Assembly: GCA_010279815.1 (NCBI GenBank)
Contig: QEOQ01000221.1
Span: 41,088-105,087, forward strand
Origin: Brachionus plicatilis
Taxonomy: Eukaryota > Rotifera > Eurotatoria > Ploima > Brachionidae
Direction of reading: 5' to 3'
Length of the DNA: 64,000 nucleotides
Position 1 is the stretch's first letter. The number at the start of each line of letters is the position of its first letter. Made by a program: the position numbers and the translations under genes. The notes beneath the pieces were generated by a model. The model was not told the origin of the DNA. It saw only the letters and a list, made by a program, of their open reading frames with translations, and ran no database searches. Shown piece after piece: positions 34,309 through 44,625 of the stretch.

Positions 34309-34348
34309 AGAGCGACCGGTTTCGGCTAAAAGCCTTCTTCAAAGCTCT
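34309..34348 (-). ncRNA. Hammerhead-ribozyme-like motif of the PLE
   Basis: On the minus strand: stem I AGAGC/GCTCT; core TTGAAGA (consensus CTGANGA, so C3 is T); stem II GGCT-TTT-AGCC; GAAA; the self-complementary CCGG as a minimal stem III; then TC, the expected cleavage position. This layout resembles the short-stem-III hammerheads reported from Penelope-like elements. Activity is unproven because of the C3 change. Confidence 0.65.
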
Positions 34349-34470
34349 AAAAAATTAAAAAATAAAAAATATTATAAGGTTATTACACAAAAAATAAATT
34401 AGAAAAGAAACGGAAGAATAAAATATTTTTCGTTTCATTAAGAAAAGTAAAGTTTCAATTTTTGCATCGT

Positions 34471-36577
34471 TCATTTATAAAAAGTTTTAATGCTTGGTAT
34501 AAAATCATTTATCAATTGCAAATCTAATTTCAAAAATAAATTGATCAAAAAACATTCTAAATTTAATCTAAAATTGTCTTTCAGATTAATTTTATAAATA
34601 AAGAAGCTAAAATGATCTTGATATAAGTGATATTTAAGATTAAAATGAATTAAAACACTACTTGAATTTAAAGAAAAAGGTTTAAAGTTTTTTATGTCAT
34701 AGATATGTTTATAAATCCGTTTTTTAATATTATTAGTTTGACCTATATAAAATTTATTACAAAATTTACAATTAATAATATAAACACAATTCAAAGAATT
34801 ACAATTAGAATTATCCCAAATCGGTAAAAAATAATTATTTTTTAATCGAATTTCAGAATTTATATTAGCAAAATTACAAGTTAAACAATCTTTATTAGAA
34901 CATTTCTTAAAATTACACATGAAAGAGTTAGGAAATTTAAAATCATGCACCATTAAAGAACTCAAATTATTCTGAGTACTATTCATAATTCTATATTTGA
35001 ATTCTTTAAATTCCTCATATTTTTCAATTAAGGATTTAAAAGCTCTGTTAAAAGCTAATTTAAAAACAGCTGAATTTTTATCGAATTCTATTTTAAAATC
35101 GAAGACCTTATCATTTTTATCTTTTTTCGTTTTATATTCCAAGAGTTTATATCTGTCTAAATTAAAGACCATGTTGAAAACTTTATTTATTTTCTTCAAA
35201 TTATAACCTCTATCTAAAAGTTGAAAAGTCAATTTTAAAGAATATTTCGTATAATCACAAAGAGTAGAACAAATTCGTCTTAATCAAATAAATAAAGATT
35301 TAGGAAGATTTTCAAAAATAAAATCAGGATGATTTGAATTAATCGGAAAGGTAGCAAAATGTGTTAGTAGGTTTACAGTATAATGAAAAAATCAAATAAT
35401 TGGTAAACTTATCTATGGAAATCTTAAGATCTAAAAAATTAACTTCACTTCCATGAACTAAATTCAATTTTAAACGCCCAAAAGAATTTTTAAGATTCTC
35501 TAAAGCCTCAAGATTATTAACAATCACAAAAATATCATCAATATATCTAGCATAAAAAAGTGGTCTATGAATATTTAACCAAATTCTTTCGTAACAATAT
35601 ACAAATAAATTTGCTATTGTAGGACCACAAATTGAACCCATTGCAATACCCATTTTTTGAAAAAAGAAAAATTCTTTATTATAAGAAAAGTAATTATTCT
35701 TTAAAATTAAGTTTAAAATGTTAATAAAACCTATAACATTTATATGTATAGAACAAAGCTTATCTTTCATGTAATCACCTATAACCTTTAAACAGTCATC
35801 ATGGTCAATATTGGAATAAAGTGAATCAAAATCACCAGTAACCAAAAAGGAATTTTTAGGAAACATAATATTTTGTGTTTTTTGAATTAAGTTTTGAGAA
35901 TCTTGAATAAAAGATTCACAATTTTTGACAAAAGGTCAAAGTATTATATCTACTAATTTACATAATAAAGTCGTTGGATGATATTTATAGTTAATAATTG
36001 GTCTACAAGAGAATTTTACTTTATGTAGTTTTGGTAAGATTCTAAAACTACCTAATCTAGATCTAGAAGGAATTAAACTTATAAAAAGTTCTTCACTAAT
36101 ATGAGAATTTTCAAAAAGATCCAGGAGACTAGATTCAATATTTTCAATAATTTGATTTAATGGATTAAATTCTAACTTTGTATAAGTATTCGTATCATCT
36201 AAAAGCTCAAAACAAAGTTTTTCATATAATTTATTATCAATTAAACCTGCTCCTATATTCTTATCTAGTTCAACAACTTTAAAAGGTTTAGTAGTACAAA
36301 AATTTTTTAGTGTATGCAGTTCATCAAAATTTAAATTCCTATATGTGCCTATTTCTACATTCTCTAACTCCTTCAAAACTTCTAATTGAAAATAAATAGA
36401 ATGTTCTAAAAATGGGATATTTTTATCATTATAATTCTTTTTACAATTTTTAATAAAGCAATCTAAAGAGCTACAATTAGATTGAATTTGTTTAATTTTT
36501 AAAGAATTACAAGATTTAAGATTATAGAAAAGTTGTTTATTGAAATTAAACATATTATTATCAAAAGAATAAATCAA
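34471..36577 (-). pseudogene. PLE polyprotein: reverse transcriptase and GIY-YIG endonuclease, broken
   Basis: Three consecutive frames cover one protein. The first (35936-36577) has LPKLHK and RPIIN, RT motifs of PLEs, and ends in a stop. The second (35339-35866) has the catalytic DFDSLYSNI and RYIDDIF. A frameshift near 35345 and a TGA near 35280 follow; the sequence between still reads PINSNHPDFIFENLP, the conserved SNHP region. The third (34471-35232) has a cysteine cluster (CNFKKCSNKDCLTC), then the GIY-YIG core (VYIINCKFCNKFYIGQTNNIKKR) and H at the expected site. At least two stops and one frameshift make this copy inactive. Confidence 0.85.
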
Positions 36578-36632
36578 ATTTTTGAAAATGTGAAAAATAT
36601 TAAAATGATAGCAAGGAATAAATTTAAAGCCA

Positions 36633-36884
36633 TTTATGATTTTTTTGATTATATTTTCTAATATTTGTAAAAATATTTTGGTTGACCGCTCTATTCTCGA
36701 TTTAACCAGTGAACTGTTTAACCAGTTCCAATCAAGTTCTAAAATTGAAACGTTCTTTTGAAGTAAACAAGACTTTTTCTAGGGCCATTTGTCATTCTTA
36801 ATTTTAAAGCAATTGATCGATCGATCAATTAAAAATACAAAAATCAATAAAGCAAGATTAAAAATTAAAATTAAAATTGAATAA
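36633..36884. repeat. 252-bp direct repeat, right copy, bordering the PLE
   Basis: It continues into the 106-bp repeats of the gene C flank exactly as the paralogous arm B does, so this junction is ancestral. Its left end abuts the 5' end of the PLE. Confidence 0.9.
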
Positions 36885-37156
36885 ATAAATTTAAATATTT
36901 CAAGAATAAAAAATAAAAGGGCTACTAAGCAACAAGAAAAATTGTCATGCAAATAAACAATTCATGCAAATAAAATTAAAATTGAATAAATAAATTTAAA
37001 TATTTCAAGAATAAAAAATAAAAGGACTACTAAGCAACAAGAAAAAATTGACATGCAAATTAACAATATAAAAAGAATAACTATAAAACATAAAAAATTT
37101 AAATTTAATATTTAAATTTAATATAAAGTAAAATTTTGAAAAAAGAATAGAAAAAA
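36885..37156. repeat. 5' flank of gene C with two 106-bp repeats
   Basis: Two units containing TACTAAGCAACAAGAAAAA are the reverse complement of the gene B array. There are only two copies against five, an array-size difference between paralogues. Confidence 0.8.
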
Positions 37157-40129
37157 ATGAAATTCAGATATGAATTTGAAGAAAAAATAGATTATTTAAG
37201 CGCAAAGAGAATAAAAAAAATTAAAATATTTGTCGAAAATTTCTCTGACAATTTAATCGAAGAATTACCCGTATTTATTGAGCAAGATGAAAATGTAATT
37301 GATGAATTAGACTTCAGTGGAAATAGGATCAAAAAATATGAAGAATTTTTCAAAAATTTCAAAAAATTTCAATTCTTTGATTTCTCTTACAATTCAATCG
37401 AAGAATTGCCCTTATTTAAACTTGAAAATAAAAATGTTATTTACGAATTAGACTTCAGTGGAAGTAGGATCAAAAGAATAAATGAAAATTTTTTCTTATA
37501 TTTCGCGAAGTTAAATCGAATTAATTTCTCTAACAATTTAATCGAAGAATTGCCCTTATTTAAACTGGAAGATAAAAATGATATTAACGAATTAGACTTC
37601 AGTGGAAATAGGATCAAAAGAATAAATGAAGAATTATTCAAAAATTTCAAAAAACTTCGACGAATTGATTTCTCTAACAATTTAATCGAAGAATAACCCG
37701 TATTTATTAAGCAAGATGAAAATGTTATTGATGAATTAGACTTCAGTGGAAATAGGATCAAAAGAATAAATGAAGAATTTTTCAAAAATTTCAAAAAACT
37801 TCGACGAATTGATTTCTCTAACAATTTAATCGAAGAATTACCCGTATTTATTAAGCAAGAAGAAAATGTTATTGATGAATTAGACTTCAGTGGAAACAGT
37901 ATCAAAAGAATAAATGAAGAATTTTTCAATAATTTCAAACAACTAGAACGAATTAATTTCTCTAACAATTCAATCGAAGAATTGCCCTTATTTAAACTGG
38001 AAGATAAAAATGATATTAAAGAATTAGACTTCAGTGGAAATAAGATCAAAAGTATAAATGAAGAATTTTTCAATAATTTCAAACAACTAGAACGTATTAA
38101 TTTCTCTAACAATTCAATCGAAGAATTGCCCTTATTTAAACTGGAAGATAAAAATGATATTAACGAATTAGACTTCAGATCAAAAGTATAAATGAAGAAT
38201 TTTTCAAAAATTTCAAAAAACTTCGAAGAATTGATTTCTCTAACAATTTAATCCAAGAATTGCCCTTATTTGAACTGAAATATGAAAATGTTATTGATGA
38301 ATTAGACTTCAGTGGAAATAGGATCAAAAGAATAAATGATATTTTTTTCAAAAATTACAAACAACTTCGACGAATTGATTTCTCTAACAATTTAATCGAA
38401 GAATTGCCCTTATTTATACTGGAATCTATAAATGATATTAACGAATTAGACTTCAGTGGAAACAAGATCAAAAGAATAAATGAAGAATTTTTCAATAATT
38501 TCAAACAACTAGAACGAATTAATTTCTCTTACAATTCAATCGAAGAATTGCCCTTATTTAAACTGGAAAATAAAAATGTTATTAACGAATTAGACTTCAG
38601 TGGAAACAAGATCAAAAGAATAAATGAAGAATTTTTCAAAAATTTCAAACAACTTAAACGAATTAATTTCTCAAATAATTTTATTAAAGAAATAATTTCT
38701 TTCGTTCTCGACGATGATATTGGTATTGAAATAATTAATTTTAGTGGTAATTCAATCAAGGAAATTAAAAAGACTGTATCAATCTTAGAAAAATCTAAAA
38801 ATTTAAGTGAGCTTTATCTAAATAATAATAGAATTCGCAAATTCGATATTAATTCTCTAAAAGATACAAAGCTTAAAAAACTTTTTTTATCAGACAATTC
38901 AATATCTTCTTTGGATAATGATTTTTTTACTGTTCTACAATATCTTGAAAAGTTTAATTTCTCTAATAATTCTTTAACTTTATCTAAATTTTTTCATTTT
39001 AATTTTAATTTTGATTTCTACCGTGTTTTGTCAGTTGAGTTTAAATTTAATTTTTTGGTCCAAGATTTCCTAAATATCATTGATCCATTTAAGTTTGATG
39101 AAATCTTTATTGAAAATGAAAAAAAAAAAAATGATAAAAAAAAAAATGAAAAAATTGATACTGATCCAATAATTTTAAGTAATAAGAAGTATAAAGAAAT
39201 TTTAAAAAGACATGATATGCTTGATTTATCAAAAGAATATCTCTTTCGAAATCGTTCATATGAGTTTAGTTTTTTTATTTTTCTTTTAAATAATCTCTCC
39301 TTTAAAAAAAGAGATATTAGATTATTTTATGAAAATTTTATTACGTTTAACTATAGTGTATTGGATTTGATTTTAATGTTTGACGTTTTCAAACTAAATT
39401 TTATTCTCGACCTAAAAAATCTATTCGATGATACAATTCGAAATAATGCGTTTATAAATTTTGATTTTATCATATTCTCAAGCGATTCCTTTGAATTTTT
39501 GCTAGAAAGGGGTGAAATTGAATTACTCGACGCTTTCATAATAAATGGTGAAAGCTATATTCATAATCGTAAAAATTATATTTCAAAAATAAACTTTGAA
39601 AAATGTTGGAACATTTTATTAGAAAAAGATAATGAAAATCTTTTTATTGGTTATTTTAAAATTCTTAAAGAATATTTGAAAGATTTTAAAAATGATCAAG
39701 TAAACAAAACAAGAAATTTCGTATTCGGAAAGCATAAATCTCATGAATTTTTCTTCAAAAAAAAATGGTTTAATTTGATTTTCTATCTAATGGAAAATGA
39801 ATTTTTACAGCATCTTATTTTTTATGAACCAAAAACAAGGTAATTTTAAAAAAATAATTTAAAACGATACTTACATTTTTAATTTGTTTTTTATCTTTGG
39901 ATATCTTAACTTAAAATAATTCGAAATAATTAAGATATTTTATTTTATTCAAACATATTTAATACTTGAATATTTTTTAATACTCAAAGATTATTGTCAT
40001 TAATCATTTAATATTTATCAAAGCTATTATTTCAATACTTTCATTGCTTCAGCAAACCTTTGATAATTCGAATTTCGGAATTATCAGATATTTAAATGAG
40101 ACGATATGATTATTTAAAGTTATTTTTTT

Positions 40130-41390
40130 GAGATCTTCAGCAGTTGAGCCTTGTTAGATAATATTTAATTGATTTTTTTTTATATATGATTGAAGAACTC
40201 CCATGTAACGTTTTTTGCAAGAATTTTTCAATAAGTTAGCCTTATTGATAAGGTCACCACACAATTGGTTAATTCTATCGATAAGGAACCGATAGCAGAT
40301 ATCGTTGACTTATCGATACTAACTATCATTTATTTATTGTTATTAATTATTGTAAATTTTTAATAAGCCTGAAAAAAATTTACATATCACCTATTTAAGA
40401 AATAAAAAACCCTTACGTACTAATTCTTATTATTTATTTATTTGTATATCTGTACCGAATATTTTTATATGCAATTCTTTAATTATTTTTTATAGCGAAT
40501 AAAAATATTCAATATTTAAGGCCTATTTATTTTATAGTTAAATAATGAATATTGTGAAGAAAAGTGTTCATGAGGATTAAAATAAATGTTCTAAAGCTTT
40601 TCTATGAATAAATAAAATTAATTGGTTATCCAATTAACATTTATTTCAAAATTTTATAATCAATTAAATAATACCGACTGCTGTGTTTTTAGGTCGGACA
40701 AAGATCTAAAAAAATAATTTAAAATGTTTTAGGCTTGTAGGGTTGTATTTTTAAAAACAGTATGCTTGCGCATAGGCTTAATGGGTCTTGTGAGAGGTAA
40801 TCAAAATACAACATTGACATAATTCCTTTTTTAAATTAATTTATATTTTTCCTTGTCAAATAACACACCATTCGGCCTAATTTCAAAAAGTTAGATTATT
40901 CTTTGTCTTGTGTACTATTTTATTAATTCAAAATACAAAAATATATTTTGATCAATTTTGAAATAAAATTATCTCTTATCACTAATTTTGAAATTAAATT
41001 ATCTCTTATCACTAATTATGCTAATTTTTATTTAAGCTAATTTACCACTAATTCAAGATAAGGAATTTTCCTACTGTAACCAAAAGAATTTTTGAAATAG
41101 TGAATGATAGCTTATTAAATAACTGTAATAACAAAAAAAAATTTTAATACTAACATTAGTGATAAATAAAAAATCAACGATAAAGTATCGATAAGAAAAG
41201 ATATAAATCTTATTACAATAAAAAAACTAACGATAATTAGCGAAAAATTTGCGAGAATTAATGATCTTATCGATAATTCTCGTTTTTGTATCGTTAAATT
41301 AATTACGATTATAGAACTCACCACAGATCCTAAAATAGCTATTTTAGGATCTGTGGTGAGTTCTATTGACGTTCAGTGAAAGCATCAAGA
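40130..41390. other. Extra sequence in the gene C intron
   Basis: About 1 kb is absent from the gene B intron. It holds TATCGATAAG motifs near 40288, 41188 and 41265, a LINE-A-like tail (GGTACAGATATACAAATAAATAA, minus) at about 40436-40458, and a perfect palindrome at 41311-41366. It is probably composed of nested mobile DNA; no ORF is recognised. Confidence 0.5.
41311..41366. repeat. Perfect 56-bp palindrome
   Basis: The left half (ATAGAACTCACCACAGATCC, then TAAAATAG) is exactly mirrored, with no spacer, by CTATTTTAGGATCTGTGGTG followed by AGTTCTAT. Confidence 0.9.
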
Positions 41391-43209
41391 GTCTTGATAT
41401 TAAAGACATCTTTTACCTAATTTGAATTAATTATGGTGTATGATGTTGTAATATTTAAAAATTTACAACAAATTTACGATGAAAGAGATATTTTTTTTTT
41501 CAAACATAAAAATTTTAAATTCGCTAAAAAAAGGGTAAGGAAAAAATAAAAGGTGTCAGTAGGCTGTTCTTTGGAATTTTGAAAAAAAAAATCACTTAAG
41601 TAATGAAGAAATTTTTTTAAATTACGAGTACTGAAATTTAATAATCAAATCGTTTCATTTAGATATCTGTTTAACGAATTATGAAAACAGAACAAGTTTC
41701 AAGCATTAAGATATAAGATAAGGGTTAGGCAGTTTTTAATTAAAAATAATTCAATTTATATTAAAATAAAAATTATTAAATTTATTAAAAATTAATAACT
41801 AATGAACTGGAAACGGTTTTTAAATGAGGTTTCCAATTCGGTTGATATTATTTATCAAATAAAATAATATTTTAATTTTAAAATACTTATTTCATAGCAA
41901 GGATGACAAAGAAAATAATACAAATAATGGAGACACATTTTCATTGATCATAGGAAAAAGAAAAGAATTAGATAATTATCGAGACGGCAAAATAGATAAT
42001 AATCAAAACAGCAACAAAGAATCCACTACAATAGAAATTTTTTTCAAAAATTTAGTGGAATATCCTAACGATATGATTTTTGAAGACTCCAATTTTAAAA
42101 CAATACTTGACAAAAGCTGGAAAAGACTGCCATCTTTTATATACAATGGATTGTTGTTATTATACGTTATGTTTCTTGTTTTCTATTCAATTTATATTTC
42201 GGAATACAAACAGCTTTCAAGTTCATGGAAAAGTTATTCAAAGATTATTTCATTAATTTTTTTAATAATCAATTCATTATTTGAAGCGAGTCAAATAATT
42301 TATTCTATTATTCAAATTAAAAATGGAAAATTTGAAAAATTATACTTTTTTTCAAAAAAAAATTTCATGGAATGCTTAACTTATTTACTTGGATTTTTAA
42401 CAATATTTTTGGATTACAGCCAGACAAATTTAATTTTAATATCTATAACAATTATTTTATCATACAGTGTTCTAGTTATTAAAATGGACAAATTCTACCA
42501 TTTTGGTAAATATATAAGAGTTATTGGAAAAATATTGAGAAAAGCAAATAAATTGATAATTATTGTCATTTTATTTTTAATTGCTTTCTGTCTTTCATTT
42601 AAGAATTTGGAAAAAAACTTCAGCTCTGATCAAGATGACTTCATGAGCCATTTTAATACTTCTTATGAGCTTGGATTTTTTAAGACCTTCACAATGATGA
42701 TCGGGTCTCTGGAAACCGATAATATGGAACTAGATAAATTAAATTGGTTTTCTTTTATTAATTTTTTTATCTATGGATTTTTCATTTATTTTATGTCACT
42801 TTTATTGCTGAACATTTTCACAGGTATTTCAATTGACGAAGTGAATGAATTGTTCAAAAGCGCAGAAAAAGATGATTCTTCAAATAAGATTGATTATATA
42901 TTAAAAATAGAAGAGTTAAAAAAAATCGAAAAAGTTGGCCCATTAATTAAAACACTAGAAAATTTTTTAACAACGATACAAAATGCTACAAAAGATTTTT
43001 TTCAATATAAAATCTTCGAGCCTTTATTAAAAATATTATCAATTTATGATCTGTATGAAAAATACAAGAAATTTTTGGCCGATAAATCAAAAAAAAATAA
43101 TGAAGTAAGATTTGAAGTAAGTGAAGACAATACAATTAAAATTTTAAACGAATTTAATCAATTAAAAATTAAAATGGAAAAAATGCACGAAAAATTAATC
43201 GAGATTTGA

Positions 43210-43636
43210 AAAAAAAATTGATCAAAAAAGATCAAAAAAATTACTTTCAAATTTTCGATCTAAAATTTGAAAGAATATATTCAATTTTATTAAATTTCTA
43301 TCTAAAAGAGTTAATAGAAATCTTTTGGTTTTTCAAGCATATTTTTACCGATTTTCTTTTTAACAGTGTATTAGTTTTAACAGTAAACAGTTTATCAAAA
43401 TTCAATTTTAGGATTAATATTGATTATTTGAATTTTTCTTTTTTTAAATCATAAATAATTAGTTGAAAAAATTGATTTCTTCAAAATAATAGATGATTTT
43501 TAACATTTTAGTTTCAAATTTTTTTAAAATAAATAAATTTTTTATTCAAAATTATTTTTTTTTTAAATTTTTTCATTGCTATAACTGGTTTTTGTCAATT
43601 ACTGTGAACTCAAGTTTATTTTAGAGGTAAACAACA
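43210..43636. other. 3' flank of gene C
   Basis: AT-rich and homologous to the reverse complement of the gene B flank up to GAGGTAAACAAC, where the CR1-like LINE interrupts it. No separate gene is supported. Confidence 0.6.
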
Positions 43637-43677
<41 letters not shown>

Positions 43678-43698
43678 TGAAATCGTAAGCAAAAAAAT

Positions 43699-44556
43699 AT
43701 GACAGACCTTATCCAACACTGGCCAACCTGCCCCCCGGCAGCTACACCAATGGCAAAAACTCAGCACACGTGGCCACAACAATTATCGTCAGCAATGACA
43801 ACAATGCAAACCAGAATCCGCATACTCGAAGATGAAAACAAGTCTCAAGCAATTGAACTGGTTTCTCTAAGAACAGAAGTAAACGAACTGAACAAAAAAA
43901 CAACAGCAACAGTAACAACAACAGCAACAGTAACAACAACAGCAAACGTAACCTTTGCCAGCATGATTCAAAACAACGGTAAAAAAAGCGAAGCTGACAT
44001 GGTGTCTTTCACAATAATGGCGCAAGAATTTAAAGAAAGAGAAAGAATCGAAAATAACGTAAAAATCAGTGGACTTGAAGAAAGCACAAACGATAACGAA
44101 GAGGAAAAAGCAGAAGAGGATCAACGGAAAGTAGAGGCAATACTCGAAACTTTAGGCGTAAATAAAACAAAGTGCAAAAGAATAGCTAGAATGAAAGCCA
44201 GACGAAGAGTTGAAACAGTCTCAGAAGAACAAGCTACAGCCACAAGACCAGCATTAATAATTGTCGAACTTAAAGACAAAGAAAGCAAGCAGGTGGTTCT
44301 TCCTAAGTCTCGCGACTTGGGAAGAACAACCCAATTCAAACATATTTACATAAATCAGGACAGAACTCTATCCGAAAGAGCCCTCGAAAGACACTTGAGA
44401 GAAACAAAGAAACAGAGAAACAGCCAGCTCCCGGAAGAAATAACAGAAAACGGTGTAACTCTCAGATATAAAATTGAAAATGGAAAGAGATGGTTCTGGG
44501 GAATACGTAATGGAAACGTTGTCTGGGTCCTCCACAAAGATGACCGAGACAACTAG
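43699..44556 (+). CDS. LINE ORF1 nucleic-acid-binding protein
   Basis: The 285-residue frame begins at ATG. Residues about 30-75 look like a coiled coil, followed by a low-complexity threonine/alanine/valine linker (repeated ACA-rich codons). The RRM-like core of many LINE ORF1 proteins follows (RENNVKISGL, RPALIIVELKDK, HIYINQDRTLSERALERHLRE) and a short basic C-terminal part with GKRWFWGIRNG. It presumably binds the element RNA and forms RNPs. No PHD, esterase or protease domain is present, unlike ORF1 of LINE2. ORF2 starts 69 nt downstream. Confidence 0.75.
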   Translation: MTDLIQHWPTCPPAATPMAKTQHTWPQQLSSAMTTMQTRIRILEDENKSQAIELVSLRTEVNELNKKTTATVTTTATVTTTANVTFASMIQNNGKKSEADMVSFTIMAQEFKERERIENNVKISGLEESTNDNEEEKAEEDQRKVEAILETLGVNKTKCKRIARMKARRRVETVSEEQATATRPALIIVELKDKESKQVVLPKSRDLGRTTQFKHIYINQDRTLSERALERHLRETKKQRNSQLPEEITENGVTLRYKIENGKRWFWGIRNGNVVWVLHKDDRDN

Positions 44557-44625
44557 CAAACATTCAGCACAAGAAAAGTCGAGCAGTCAAATATACAACC
44601 TTTTTACAAAACAATAACTAATAAT

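Larger units (their letters stand above)
34229..36632 (-). mobile_element. Penelope-like retroelement (GIY-YIG type), 5'-truncated
   Basis: The element lies exactly between two 252-bp direct repeats. On the minus strand it encodes an RT followed by a GIY-YIG endonuclease, the hallmark order of Penelope-like elements. Its 3' end carries a hammerhead-like motif at 34309-34348. Arm B (28220-28330) has the same flanking sequence uninterrupted, the empty site. Confidence 0.88.
37157..43209 (+). pseudogene. LRR-channel gene C, inactivated copy of gene B
   Basis: Exon 1 (37157-39839) starts MKFRYEFEEK and has about ten 48-residue LRR units. A nonsense change (TTA to TAA at 37694-37696) and a 10-base deletion removing TGGAAATAGG near 38175 break it; the frame recovers from 38260 to the donor AAG|GTAATT. 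Exon 2 (41898-43209) after TTTCATAG is fully open and codes the same six-TM channel (pore FKTFTMMIGSLE, TM6 LLLNIFTGISIDEV). The junction codon AG+C is the same phase as in gene B. The channel half is therefore intact while the LRR half is not. The intron is 2,058 bp. An alternative is that the open channel exon is still expressed from another start. Confidence 0.82.

Noticed and set aside
43206..43454. 82-codon hydrophobic frame after gene C
   Set aside because: AT-rich 3' flank; the equivalent region of gene B is not open and no domain is visible.
43742..44124. Leucine-rich minus-strand frames opposite LINE ORF1
   Set aside because: They arise from the repetitive ACA codons of the sense ORF and encode only poly-leucine/cysteine low complexity.
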